Positions 8,250 through 16,668 of a stretch of DNA of 64,000 nt are shown piece by piece. The stretch comes from Bradyrhizobiaceae bacterium Ga0074131 (GTDB lineage: Bacteria > Pseudomonadota > Alphaproteobacteria > Rhizobiales > Xanthobacteraceae). Position numbers and translations under genes: made by a program. Below the pieces are notes generated by a model. The model was given only the letters and a program-made list of their open reading frames with translations. It searched no databases and was not told where the DNA came from. The DNA is taken from contig LNEC01000022.1 of NCBI GenBank assembly GCA_001464035.1, forward strand, positions 124,001 to 188,000, in the 5' to 3' direction. The number at the start of each line of letters is the position of its first letter. The stretch's first letter is position 1.

Positions 8250-9473
8250 ATGCTGGCCCGCAGACAGCTGCGGCCGGGCTTCTGGCTGGTGTTCTGGCGG
8301 GAAATCGATTGGCTTCGCCGTCGCCCCTTCCTGTTCGCCTTTGTTGGCGTCGTACCGCTCGCCCTGATGGCGCTGCTCACCGGCATATTCAGTGCCGGCC
8401 TCGCGACACGGCTGCCGATCGCTGTTCTCGACCTCGACAGTTCGGACCTCTCCCGCTCGATCATACGGATGGTTGACGCGACGCCGGACACCGCGGTCGC
8501 GTTTCGCGCCGGCGAGCTGGCGGAGGGGCGCGGCATGATTCTTTCGGGCAAGGTCCACGGGCTCCTGATGCTGCCCCTGAATCTTGAGCGGGACGTCTTT
8601 GCCGGCCGCCGGCCCGAAGTCGTTTTCTTCTACAACACCCAGACGTTGACGACCGGAAACCTCACCCTGCGCGGGGTAAATGCCGCGGTGCCGACCGCCG
8701 CCGCGGGGATTCGGCTGTCGCTGCGCACCGCGCAAGGTCAGCCGATCGAGGAAGCGCGGGCTGCGATCTCGCCGATTCCAGTGCAGATCCACGCGTTGTT
8801 CAACCCGACGCTGAACTACGTGCATTTCCTGCTCGCGGCCCTCCTTCCCAGTCTTCTGCAGATCGTCATCGTGGCGGCATCGGCCTATGCGGTCGGCATG
8901 GACGTCGAAACGCGCTATCGACTGCGCATTCTGCGCCGGCTTGGCGGCGGACTCTGGCCGGCGATGGCGGGCAAGCTGCTGCCCTATACGGTTATCTTCA
9001 TGTTGGTGCTCGGCGTGTCGGATGCCGTGCTGTTCGGCATTCTGGAGTTGCCTCTGCAAGGCCGGAGCTGGCTGCTGGTCATCGCCGGTTTCCTTTTCAT
9101 CCTGTCCTGCCAGCTTCTTGGCACCTTGCTTGCGCTGCTTCTCAGGTCGACGACGAGTGCCGTGAGCATCGCCACATTGCTCACGTCTCCGGCATTCGGC
9201 TTCATGGGAATTGGCTTCCCGCGTCTCGGCATGAACGCGTTCTCGCTAGGCTTCGGCGCGCTCTTGCCCGGCACCTGGTACTTGACCGCCCGGATCGATC
9301 AAACCGTCCGGGGCAACCCGCTCGACCTGTCATGGCGACCGATCCTCATCCTGCTTGCCTTTGCCGTCGGCCTCGCGGGGCTTGTCGCATTACGGCTGGA
9401 GTGGATGCGGGCCAACGCTGCGCGCGACGCCGGCGGCGCGCCGAAAGCGGTTCTGAGCGAGGCTGGGTCATGA
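8250..9473 (+). CDS. ABC-2 type transporter permease (YhgE/Pip-like topology)
   Basis: 407 residues. One membrane segment near residue 30, a large extracytoplasmic domain (about 50-185, including the usual IAVLDLDSSDLSR opening), then five or six hydrophobic segments to the C-terminus. This is the topology of ABC-2 membrane proteins such as YbhS/YbhR. It starts 1 nt after the adaptor gene and its stop overlaps the ATG of the next permease (ATGA at 9470-9473), showing translational coupling. No ATP-binding gene is in the operon. The exported substrate is unknown. Confidence 0.85.
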   Translation: MLARRQLRPGFWLVFWREIDWLRRRPFLFAFVGVVPLALMALLTGIFSAGLATRLPIAVLDLDSSDLSRSIIRMVDATPDTAVAFRAGELAEGRGMILSGKVHGLLMLPLNLERDVFAGRRPEVVFFYNTQTLTTGNLTLRGVNAAVPTAAAGIRLSLRTAQGQPIEEARAAISPIPVQIHALFNPTLNYVHFLLAALLPSLLQIVIVAASAYAVGMDVETRYRLRILRRLGGGLWPAMAGKLLPYTVIFMLVLGVSDAVLFGILELPLQGRSWLLVIAGFLFILSCQLLGTLLALLLRSTTSAVSIATLLTSPAFGFMGIGFPRLGMNAFSLGFGALLPGTWYLTARIDQTVRGNPLDLSWRPILILLAFAVGLAGLVALRLEWMRANAARDAGGAPKAVLSEAGS

Positions 9474-10645
9474 GCGAGCTGCTGGCGGTTTTTCTTGGTG
9501 AGTTCCGCCGCATCTTCGCGCTGCGGCCGGTGTTTTCCGTGTTGGTGGTCGGATCCGTTTTCTATGCGGTGTTTTATCCACAGCCCTACCTTAACGAGGC
9601 CTTGCGCAACGTGCCGATCGCCATCGTCGATGGCGACGGCACGGTGACCAGCCGCGAACTGGCGCGCCGGGTCGATGCGACCGCCGACGTCGCAGTGACG
9701 ATGGTGTTGCCCGACATCGTCAACGCGGAGCGCGAGGTCCTTTCGCGCACGATTTTCGGCATTCTGGTGATTCCGAAGAATTTCGAGCGTGACCTGCTGC
9801 ACGGCCGTGCGTCGCCGATCGCGCTTTATGCCGATGCCAGCTATTTCCTAGTCTATCAGAGTGTTTCCGGCGGCGTCGTTGCGGTGGCGCGAACGCTGGC
9901 CGCGGAAGCCGAAACCGCCCGCTTGATCGGCATGGGCGTCGATCCGGTGCTGGCCGGCACCGCCTCCGATCCGCTGCGATTGACGGCGGTGCCATTGTTC
10001 AACCCTCAGGGCGGCTACGCGACCTACGTCCTGCCGGGTGCCTTTGTGCTTCTGCTGCAGCAGATATTGCTGATGGGCGTCGGACTGCTCGGCACCTTGC
10101 CCGGAGCTGACCCGGGCATCACTGCGACAGACGGATCGCGGCCTGGACCGCTTGCGACGGTTGGGGGGAAAATGCTCGCCTATTTGCTGTTTGAGGCATT
10201 CATCTTGCCGCTCTATCTGATCGCGCTGCCTTACTTCTACGGATTGCCACGGCTTGGCGGGGTCGTCCCGATCCTGATCTTGGCCGTTCCATTTGTGCTC
10301 TCCGTCAGCGGGCTCGGCCTTGTCGTTGCTGCGATTTTCAGAAGCCCGCTACGGGTCCAGCTTGTACTGGCAACAATCGGCCTGCCGTTCTTCTTCCTGG
10401 CGGGTTTTGCGTGGCCGACCGAGGTGATCCCGGACGCCATTCATGTGGTCTCGTTAATGGTGCCAAGCACCTCTGCGATCGGTGGATTTACACGATTGGC
10501 TCAACTGGGTGCGACGCTCGCCGATGTGCGGAGTGAACTTCTGATGCTGTGGGGGCTGGCGATATTCTACGGTGGCGTTGCCTGTATTCTGCAATTCCGA
10601 GAACGACGACGGTACGCCCGAAACGCGCAGACCGTCGCAGCATGA
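9470..10645 (+). CDS. ABC-2 type transporter permease, second subunit
   Basis: 391 residues from the ATG at 9470, which overlaps the stop of the first permease. The architecture repeats that of its neighbour: N-terminal anchor, extracytoplasmic domain opened by IAIVDGDGTVTSRELARR, then several C-terminal membrane segments. The pair probably forms a heterodimeric channel with the adaptor at 7262. A longer frame opens at 9332, but it overlaps the preceding gene by 140 nt and adds nothing family-like. It probably ends the operon; no clear terminator is seen after 10645. Confidence 0.85.
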   Translation: MSELLAVFLGEFRRIFALRPVFSVLVVGSVFYAVFYPQPYLNEALRNVPIAIVDGDGTVTSRELARRVDATADVAVTMVLPDIVNAEREVLSRTIFGILVIPKNFERDLLHGRASPIALYADASYFLVYQSVSGGVVAVARTLAAEAETARLIGMGVDPVLAGTASDPLRLTAVPLFNPQGGYATYVLPGAFVLLLQQILLMGVGLLGTLPGADPGITATDGSRPGPLATVGGKMLAYLLFEAFILPLYLIALPYFYGLPRLGGVVPILILAVPFVLSVSGLGLVVAAIFRSPLRVQLVLATIGLPFFFLAGFAWPTEVIPDAIHVVSLMVPSTSAIGGFTRLAQLGATLADVRSELLMLWGLAIFYGGVACILQFRERRRYARNAQTVAA

Positions 10646-10798
10646 TCTCGACACTTGCCGGACGACGCTGGAGGGAGCCGCGGCAACGAAGATGGCAGGC
10701 CCTGCGGAATTTCCACCAACGCCATAGCAGATCGCGCTATGATATCATCTGTAAGACGATCCAAGCCCCCGCCGAGGGGCACACCATGGGAGAACGCC

Positions 10799-11581
10799 AT
10801 GCAGTTCAGGGTTTCGCCGAAATCGCTCGAGAACTACAGCACCGAGGAATGGCAGGCGCGGGTCGATCTCGCGGCGGCGCACCGGCTCGCCTACATGCAC
10901 GGTTTCAGCGAGGGCATCTTCAATCATTTGACGCTCACCGTGCCGGGCCGCGGCGACCGCTACTACCAGATCCCGTTCGGGACGCACTGGTCCGAGGTGA
11001 CGGCCTCGACCTTCATGGAAGTCGGGATCGACGACGGCGAGGTCAAGCGCGGCGAGGGCGAGGTGGAACGTTCCTGCTACTGCATCCACGCGCCGATCCA
11101 CAAGGCGCTGCCCCAGGCCAAGGCGGTGTTTCACACCCACATGCCCTATGCCAGCGCGCTGACGCGCCTCGAGGACCCGCGCATCAAGGAGATCGGCCAG
11201 ACCGAGGTCGGCCTTTCCGGCGCCATTGCCTATGACGACGAATATACCGGTCCGGCGCTTGATCCCGCCGAAGGTGCCCGCCTCGCCAGGGTGATCGGCG
11301 ACAAGACGGTACTGTTCATGGCCAATCACGGCATCTCCACGGTCGGCGGCACCGTCGCCGACGCCTATGACATGCTCTATTACGTCGAGCGCGCCGCGCA
11401 GGTGCAGATTTACGCGATGTGGACGGGTCAACCGCTGAAACAGCTGCCTGACGCCGTGGTAGAGAAAACCAAACGCGATTACAGGGACGACCATCTGTAC
11501 AAGGGGCCCTCGCCGGCGCAGCGGCACTTCGATGCGCTGAAACGAATCCTCGACCGCAAGGAGCCGGACTACGCGACGTAA
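10799..11581 (+). CDS. Class II aldolase/adducin family protein
   Basis: 260 residues. The metal-binding histidines of the family are seen in VFHTHMPYAS and in FMANHGIST further on; the Glu/Ser region near residues 70-80 is also in place. Family members are fuculose/rhamnulose aldolases, ribulose-5-P epimerases and adducin heads. The long N-terminal lead (VSPKSLENYSTEEWQARVDLA) is typical of uncharacterised proteobacterial members of unknown substrate. The start at 10799 is chosen because the frame upstream to 10655 is unlike the family. It stands alone, followed by a palindromic repeat. Confidence 0.85.
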   Translation: MQFRVSPKSLENYSTEEWQARVDLAAAHRLAYMHGFSEGIFNHLTLTVPGRGDRYYQIPFGTHWSEVTASTFMEVGIDDGEVKRGEGEVERSCYCIHAPIHKALPQAKAVFHTHMPYASALTRLEDPRIKEIGQTEVGLSGAIAYDDEYTGPALDPAEGARLARVIGDKTVLFMANHGISTVGGTVADAYDMLYYVERAAQVQIYAMWTGQPLKQLPDAVVEKTKRDYRDDHLYKGPSPAQRHFDALKRILDRKEPDYAT

Positions 11582-11597
11582 GTTGGCTACCCTCTTT

Positions 11598-11717
11598 CGT
11601 CGTCCCTGCGGACGCCGGGAGCCATAGCCACCGGCGTTAACTGTCGGCGAAGGGCGTCGGCTACATCGCAATACGAAAGATCACGCGGTATGGGTCACGG
11701 CGTTCGCCGGGACGACG
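11598..11717. repeat. Dispersed palindromic repeat
   Basis: The ends are inverted: CGTCGTCCC at 11598-11606 matches GGGACGACG at 11709-11717. Further pairing lies inside (GCGGACGCCGGGA against the end GCGTTCGCCGGGA, and CCATAGCC against GGTATGGG). It fills the gap between the convergent aldolase and S24 regulator genes and resembles a common Bradyrhizobium intergenic family (recollection, not a search). Confidence 0.75.
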
Positions 11718-11734
11718 CTGATGCGGTGCGTTGC

Positions 11735-12388
11735 CTACTGGCTCGCCCACACGATCCGCGCGATCCATTCGACGTCTTCGGCCGCCAGCGTGCGGTCGAC
11801 ATGGCCGGGATTGAGCGATGCCAGTTCGAGCGTCCTCGCGGTGCGGCGTTTCAGTTCCTTGACCATCATTTCGCCGCCGGTGGCTTTCACCACCACGCGG
11901 TCGCCGCGGCGGATCGGGGTGCCCGGCGACACCAGGATGACGTCGCCGTCGCGATAGACCGGCTTCATGGAGTCGCCTGATATCTCCAGCGCGTAGGCGT
12001 GCTCGTCGTTGACGGCGGGCAGGCCCGTTTCGTCCCAGCCCTTGCCTACAGGGTATCCGCCATCGTCGAAATCGACGCCGGTTCCCGCTTGCGCGAAGCC
12101 GAGCAGCGGCACCGACTGGACGGTGCGCGGGCTGTCGCCGATCAGCTGCACGAAAGTGTCGATGGAGGTGTTGGTGGCGGCGAGTGACTTGGCAACCGAT
12201 TCGGTGGAGGGCCAGCGTTCCCGGCCTTCAGCGGTGATACGCTTGGACTTGTTGAAGGTGGTGGGATCGAGCCCGGCGCGTTTGGCGAGCGCCGAGGTCG
12301 TTATGCCGGCGCGCTCGGCCAGCCGGTCCAGCGCGGTCCAGATCTGGTCATGGGTGAGCATTCGCGGCGCTTTCGGAAGTTTGGCCAT
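11735..12388 (-). CDS. HTH transcriptional regulator with S24 (LexA/CI-like) peptidase domain
   Basis: 217 residues (208 if translation starts at the second ATG, 12361). The N-terminal helix-turn-helix lies at about 25-60 (TTSALAKRAGLDPTTFNKSK). The C-terminal S24 domain has the nucleophile Ser in ISGDSMKPVYRDGD and the general-base Lys in MMVKEL. An AG pair in GFAQAGTG could be the self-cleavage site. Proteins of this form are phage-repressor-like regulators that may auto-cleave on RecA activation. There are no phage genes nearby, so this looks like a domesticated chromosomal regulator whose targets are unknown. Confidence 0.85.
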   Translation of the reverse strand: MAKLPKAPRMLTHDQIWTALDRLAERAGITTSALAKRAGLDPTTFNKSKRITAEGRERWPSTESVAKSLAATNTSIDTFVQLIGDSPRTVQSVPLLGFAQAGTGVDFDDGGYPVGKGWDETGLPAVNDEHAYALEISGDSMKPVYRDGDVILVSPGTPIRRGDRVVVKATGGEMMVKELKRRTARTLELASLNPGHVDRTLAAEDVEWIARIVWASQ

Positions 12389-12583
12389 GGCTCAGTTGGT
12401 TGTTAGGAATAATTACCTTAGTAAACCGGTTTCCCGGCGCAGCTGCAAGGATCGAACAACGACCGATAGGGACTGAAAGCGGCCCCTTGAAGTGGACAGG
12501 GTGCGCCGATACGGTCGGCGCGCGGTCCGGGAATTCCGGAAAAACATCAAGAAACTCAAGCAACAGGCAGGACTCGCGGTTCC

Positions 12584-12928
12584 GTGCGCAGAATCTACAA
12601 GATTTCTCCCGCGTCGGCCTGGCGCGAGGCCGAGCGACAGGGCGTGTACCGGGGCAGCGCCGATGATGCACGCGACGGCTTCATTCATTTCTCGCTGCCG
12701 ACGCAGGTGGCCGAGACGGCGCGGAAGCACTTTGCCGGCCAGACCGGCCTGTTCCTGATTGCCGTCGATGCCGATGCGCTCGGCGATGCGCTGCGCTGGG
12801 AGCAGTCGCGCAACAACGAGCTGTTTCCCCACCTCTATGGCGATCTCGATCTCGGCGCGGTCATCGGCGTGCAGGAAATGCACGCGCGGTCCGACGGCTT
12901 TCACGACATCCCGGAGCTCAAGCCTTGA
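12584..12928 (+). CDS. DUF952 domain protein
   Basis: 114 residues, the full DUF952 length, beginning with a GTG at 12584. The family pattern is clear: IYKISPASAWREAE, then DDARDGFIHFSLPTQVAETA and the C-terminal HLYGDLDL. Function is unknown; the fold is small and related to ADP-ribose-handling proteins according to family descriptions. Its stop (12926-12928) overlaps the TTG start of pyrD, so the two are translationally coupled. Confidence 0.88.
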   Translation: MRRIYKISPASAWREAERQGVYRGSADDARDGFIHFSLPTQVAETARKHFAGQTGLFLIAVDADALGDALRWEQSRNNELFPHLYGDLDLGAVIGVQEMHARSDGFHDIPELKP

Positions 12929-14019
12929 TCCGCGCCTTCGACGCGTTCTCGCTGCCGCTGCTGCGCTGGTTCGATCCGGAAGACGCCCACCGTCTGGCGA
13001 TCCAGGGCTTGCGGCTGCTGCCGCCGATCCGGCTGAAGCCGGACGATCCGAAGCTGGCGGTGCGGGCGTTTGGCCTGAATTTTCCCAATCCGGTCGGCAT
13101 GGCGGCGGGTTTCGACAAGAGCGCGGAGGTCTCCGATGCCCTGCTACGGCTCGGTTTCGGCTTCGTCGAGATCGGGACCGTGACGCCGAAGCCGCAAGCC
13201 GGCAACCCGCGCCCGCGGCTGTTCCGGCTGGAGCGCGACGAAGCCGTGATCAATCGCATGGGATTCAACAATGACGGCGCCGATGCGGTGCTGCGCCGTC
13301 TCGCGGCGCGCGCCCATCATGGCGGCATTGTCGGAGTCAATGTCGGCGCCAACAAGAACTCGACCGATCGCGTCGCCGATTACGTGAAACTGATCGAGAC
13401 CTTCGCGCCGGTGGCGAGCTATTTTACCGTCAACGTGTCGTCGCCGAACACGCCGGGCCTGCGCAATCTGCAGCAGGCAGCGGCGCTCGACGATCTCCTC
13501 GCTAAAGTCATCGACGCGCGCGAACGGGTGCGGCAGCACGCCGGCGACTCGCCGGTGCTGCTCAAGATCGCGCCCGACCTCAGCCTCACCGAACTCGATG
13601 ATGTCGTCCATATCGCCCGCTCGCGCCGGGTCGACGGCATGATCGTGGCCAATACCACGCTGGCGCGGCCCGCGAACTTGCGCGAGACCAGCCGCGCCAA
13701 GGAGCAGGGCGGCTTGTCGGGCCGGCCGCTGTTTCGGCTGGCGACGCGCATGGTGGCGGAAACCTATGTGCGCGCCGAGGGCGCATTTCCGCTGGTGGGC
13801 GTCGGCGGGATCGACTCGGGCGGCGCCGCGCTGACGAGAATCCGCGCCGGCGCCAGCCTGATCCAGCTCTATTCATCCCTGATCTACAAGGGACTCGGGC
13901 TGGTCGAAACCATCAAGAACGATCTCGCCTCGACCCTGCTGCGCACCGGCCGCGACTCGCTGTCGGAAATCGTCGGCGCCGATGCCGCGACCATCACCGC
14001 CGAGGACTGGCCGGTTTAG
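12925..14019 (+). CDS. pyrD: Dihydroorotate dehydrogenase (quinone), class 2
   Basis: 364 residues. It oxidises dihydroorotate to orotate with ubiquinone on the inner membrane face, the fourth step of pyrimidine synthesis. The N-terminal helices that reach the quinone (FDAFSLPLLRWFDPEDAHRL) mark class 2. The active-site serine region is VNVSSPNTPGLRNLQ, with the FMN-contact segments GMAAGFDKSAE and GVGGIDSGGAAL. The start is a TTG at 12925, overlapping the DUF952 stop. Length matches bacterial PyrD (about 340-365). Confidence 0.95.
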   Translation: MIRAFDAFSLPLLRWFDPEDAHRLAIQGLRLLPPIRLKPDDPKLAVRAFGLNFPNPVGMAAGFDKSAEVSDALLRLGFGFVEIGTVTPKPQAGNPRPRLFRLERDEAVINRMGFNNDGADAVLRRLAARAHHGGIVGVNVGANKNSTDRVADYVKLIETFAPVASYFTVNVSSPNTPGLRNLQQAAALDDLLAKVIDARERVRQHAGDSPVLLKIAPDLSLTELDDVVHIARSRRVDGMIVANTTLARPANLRETSRAKEQGGLSGRPLFRLATRMVAETYVRAEGAFPLVGVGGIDSGGAALTRIRAGASLIQLYSSLIYKGLGLVETIKNDLASTLLRTGRDSLSEIVGADAATITAEDWPV

Positions 14020-14034
14020 TGGGATCGCACCGGC

Positions 14035-14170
14035 GGTAATCACCTCGCCCCGCTTGCGGGAGAGGTCGAAGCGAAGGCTTCGGGTGAGGGGGAGTATCCG
14101 CGAATCCGGGGTTTGTGGAGAGAGCCCCTCACCCCGTCCGTCCTCCCGTGAAGAACGGGGAGGGAGAAGA
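14035..14170. repeat. Palindromic GC-rich repeat region between pyrD and MBL hydrolase
   Basis: Two hairpin-forming units lie in tandem. The first has CCCCGCTTGCGGG, GAAGCGAAGGCTTCGGGTGA and adjoining bases. The second has CCCCTCACCCCGTCCGTCC with CGGGGAGGGAGAAG. Similar CTCCCC/GGGGAG palindromes occur inside the ligase (18059-18246) and helicase (23901-24044) genes and at 49431-49505. It may also end transcription between the convergent genes. Confidence 0.6.
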
Positions 14171-14177
14171 CTTTCGC

Positions 14178-14912
14178 TCAAAGCTCCACAATCATGCCAT
14201 CGCGCGCCGCCATGTAGTCCAACGTATCCAGCCGCCCGAGCATGTCGTCGCTCATGTGAGTCAGCACCAGTCGCTTCGGCTTGATCTCGGTGAGATGCGC
14301 CTCCAGCGTTTTCAGGCTGAGGTGATTCTTCACCACCCTGTCGTAGTAATAGGCCTCCGCGACCAACAGATCGGCGTCGCGGCCGAGCGGGATCAGGGTC
14401 TCCGTCCATTCGGTATCGGCGCTGTAGGCGATCACGCGGCCTTCGGCTTCGACCCGGTAGCCCAGAAACGGTCCGCCGGATTCGCCATGCACGACTGCGT
14501 AGGGTGTGACATCGACCGCGCCGAAGCTGCGTTTCTCCTCGGGCCTGAGCGCGACGACCGAAAGTTCGAACTTCTGCCTGGTCTTCGACGAATGCTCGAA
14601 CAGCGCTTCCATCAACTGCGTCAGCCGCGTTTCGATTCCTTGTGGCCCTGCGATGAGAAGCGGACGGGTCCGCCGGGTGAACTGCGCATCGAGCAGCAGG
14701 AACGGCAGGCCGCCGAAATGATCGCCGTGGAAATGCGTAATCAGGATCAGTTCGATATCGTCGGGCGCGATACCCAGCCGCTTCAGCGCCGGCAGCGAGG
14801 TCGCGCCGCAATCGATCAGGAAATTGACGTGGCTGCCGGTGACGTGAAAGCAGGTATTGTTCCGGCCGCCGGAACCGAACGCATCGCCGCAGCCGACAAA
14901 TCGCAATTGCAT
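14178..14912 (-). CDS. MBL-fold metallo-hydrolase (RNase Z/ElaC-like)
   Basis: 244 residues. The metal site is visible as THFHGDHFGGL (HxHxDH), with later ligands VVHGE, SADTEW and LTHMSDDM. The N-terminal MQLRFVGCGDAFGSGGRNNTC matches the RNase Z-like subgroup, but the protein is shorter than RNase Z (about 300) and lacks an obvious exosite arm, so tRNA processing is not claimed. The start at 14912 puts the ATG at this conserved opening; the frame runs on to 15053 without family features. It is preceded by a MATE gene on the same strand 25 nt away. Confidence 0.85.
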   Translation of the reverse strand: MQLRFVGCGDAFGSGGRNNTCFHVTGSHVNFLIDCGATSLPALKRLGIAPDDIELILITHFHGDHFGGLPFLLLDAQFTRRTRPLLIAGPQGIETRLTQLMEALFEHSSKTRQKFELSVVALRPEEKRSFGAVDVTPYAVVHGESGGPFLGYRVEAEGRVIAYSADTEWTETLIPLGRDADLLVAEAYYYDRVVKNHLSLKTLEAHLTEIKPKRLVLTHMSDDMLGRLDTLDYMAARDGMIVEL

Positions 14913-14937
14913 CGGTCGGATCCCCTGAATTCCGAAC

Positions 14938-16269
14938 TCAGCCTCGCAGCGGCGCTGGCCGGAACGAGGCGCGCAGCATCGCCGGATAGCGCAGCGCCTG
15001 CAACCCGCCGCGCGCCGCATAGTGCACCAGCAGGGCGCCCCACAATCCGGCATTGCCGAACGATCGCAACGCCAGCCATGCGGCGAGAAAGATCCCCAGC
15101 GAAAGCACCATCAGGTTGCGCATCTCGCGCGCCCAGGTCGCGCCGATGAAGATGCCGTCATAGGCGAAGGCGAACACGCCGAGCACCGGCGCCAGCGTCA
15201 CCAGCCACAGGTAGTCGCGCGCGCTGCGCCGGATCTCTTCGCTCGCGGTCATGACATCAATCAGCAGGGGCCCGAACAGGACGTAAGACGCGCTCACGGC
15301 AAGCGCAAAGCCGAATCCCCAGGCGATAACCAGCCGGGTCGCGCTGGTAAACCCGGATCGGTCGCGCGCCCCATAGGCGCGGCCGCATAGCTGTTCGGCG
15401 GCGTTGGCGAGGCCGTCAAGGAAGAAGGCACTGATCAGGAGAAAATTGTTGAGCACGGCATTGGCCGCAAGCGTCACGTCACCATGGCGCGCGCCCTGTG
15501 CGGTGAAGAACAGGAACGCAGCGATCAGGGAAGCCGTGCGGATCATGATATCGCGGTTGACCGCCAGCATGCGGATCAGCTTGGCGCGGTCGAGCAGCGC
15601 CGCGCGCGGTACCTCAGGATGTCCGCTCGAAAGCCGCCGTGCGATCAGGACGCCGAGCACGAGCCCGATGGCTTCGGCGAGGACGGCGGCGATCGCTGCC
15701 CCGGCGATGCCGAAATCATACACCAGCACCAGCAGCACCGTCGCCGCCATATTGATCAGGTTGATCGCGATCTGCGCGCCAAGCGCGAGCCTGGCGCGGG
15801 CCTGTCCGATCAGCCAGCCGAGCACGACGTAATTGGCCAGCACCAGCGGCGCCGACCAGATCCGGATGCTGAAGTAGATTTTGGCGGCGCGGGTGACGCC
15901 CTCGCTGCCGCCCATCGCGCCGAACAGCAGCGCGGCGAGCGGTATCTGCAGGACGATCAGCGATGCGCCGATCACGGCCGCAACGGCAAAACCCCGCACC
16001 AGCAGCGCGCGCAGTTCCTGCGTTTCGCCGGCGCCGAGCGCCTGCGCGGTGAAGGCCAGGGTGCTCATGCGCAGGAAGGCGAACAGCCAGAACAGGCAAT
16101 CGAATACCACCGACGCGATCGCCACGCCGCCGAGCAACGTCGGGTCGCCCAGCCGTCCGATCGCGATGGTCGAGACGATGCCGATCAGCGGCGTCGTCAG
16201 GTTCGCAACCATCGCGGGACCCGCGATGGCAAAGACCTGAGCGCTTGTAACCCTGGACGGGGAAGTCAA
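14938..16269 (-). CDS. MATE family multidrug/toxin efflux transporter
   Basis: 443 residues with about 12 hydrophobic segments arranged as two pseudo-repeats. It starts with a TTG codon at 16269 and has the typical opening FAIAGPAMVANLTTPLIGIV. MATE proteins export cationic drugs or metabolites using Na+ or H+ gradients in the inner membrane. The family resembles the DinF group (inferred). The 25-nt spacing suggests co-transcription with the MBL hydrolase downstream. Alternative in-frame ATGs lie further in, after the first segment, and are less likely. Confidence 0.88.
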   Translation of the reverse strand: MTSPSRVTSAQVFAIAGPAMVANLTTPLIGIVSTIAIGRLGDPTLLGGVAIASVVFDCLFWLFAFLRMSTLAFTAQALGAGETQELRALLVRGFAVAAVIGASLIVLQIPLAALLFGAMGGSEGVTRAAKIYFSIRIWSAPLVLANYVVLGWLIGQARARLALGAQIAINLINMAATVLLVLVYDFGIAGAAIAAVLAEAIGLVLGVLIARRLSSGHPEVPRAALLDRAKLIRMLAVNRDIMIRTASLIAAFLFFTAQGARHGDVTLAANAVLNNFLLISAFFLDGLANAAEQLCGRAYGARDRSGFTSATRLVIAWGFGFALAVSASYVLFGPLLIDVMTASEEIRRSARDYLWLVTLAPVLGVFAFAYDGIFIGATWAREMRNLMVLSLGIFLAAWLALRSFGNAGLWGALLVHYAARGGLQALRYPAMLRASFRPAPLRG

Positions 16270-16291
16270 CGAAAGTGCTCGCGCGCGTTTC

Positions 16292-16594
16292 CTACCGGCC
16301 GCGCGGCGTGCCGAACAGCCGCGACAGCAGCCAGATCGGCACCACGATCACGGCGCCGAGCAGGAAATAGCGCCATACCCAGTTGATGGCGTCGAAGCCG
16401 AGATTGTAGATCCAGTCGAACAGCCGCCGGATGCTGCTGAGGATGTTCCACGGATCGAAGCCGATCGCGGACAGCACCACGCCCACCAGAATCGAGAGCA
16501 GTACAAGCCGGAACGCCACCGCCAGCGGCGAGCCGCCGAGAAAGCGATAGAGGCCGTCATTGGCGGCCGGCAGTTCTCGGGTGTCGTTGGGCAT
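16292..16594 (-). CDS. Small integral membrane protein (DUF6460-like)
   Basis: 100 residues. A polar N-terminus and two hydrophobic stretches (about 25-45 and 72-92, the latter containing YFLLGAVIVVPIWLLSRLFG) flank an amphipathic helix with many Trp/Tyr. I associate it with the uncharacterised DUF6460 group of Bradyrhizobium-type bacteria, from memory. The start at 16594 is used because the upstream in-frame residues look non-coding. It lies between the MATE gene and the ligase on the same strand. Confidence 0.6.
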   Translation of the reverse strand: MPNDTRELPAANDGLYRFLGGSPLAVAFRLVLLSILVGVVLSAIGFDPWNILSSIRRLFDWIYNLGFDAINWVWRYFLLGAVIVVPIWLLSRLFGTPRGR

Positions 16595-16668
16595 CGATGG
16601 TCTCCCGCGCGGATTCGCCCACGCACTATAGTCCGGTCGTCCTGACATGGGGAACTTGTGTGTCTGCG

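Noticed and set aside
11735..12388. The S24-type repressor as evidence for a prophage
   Set aside because: No integrase, structural or lysis genes and no attachment repeats nearby; it appears to be a chromosomal regulator.
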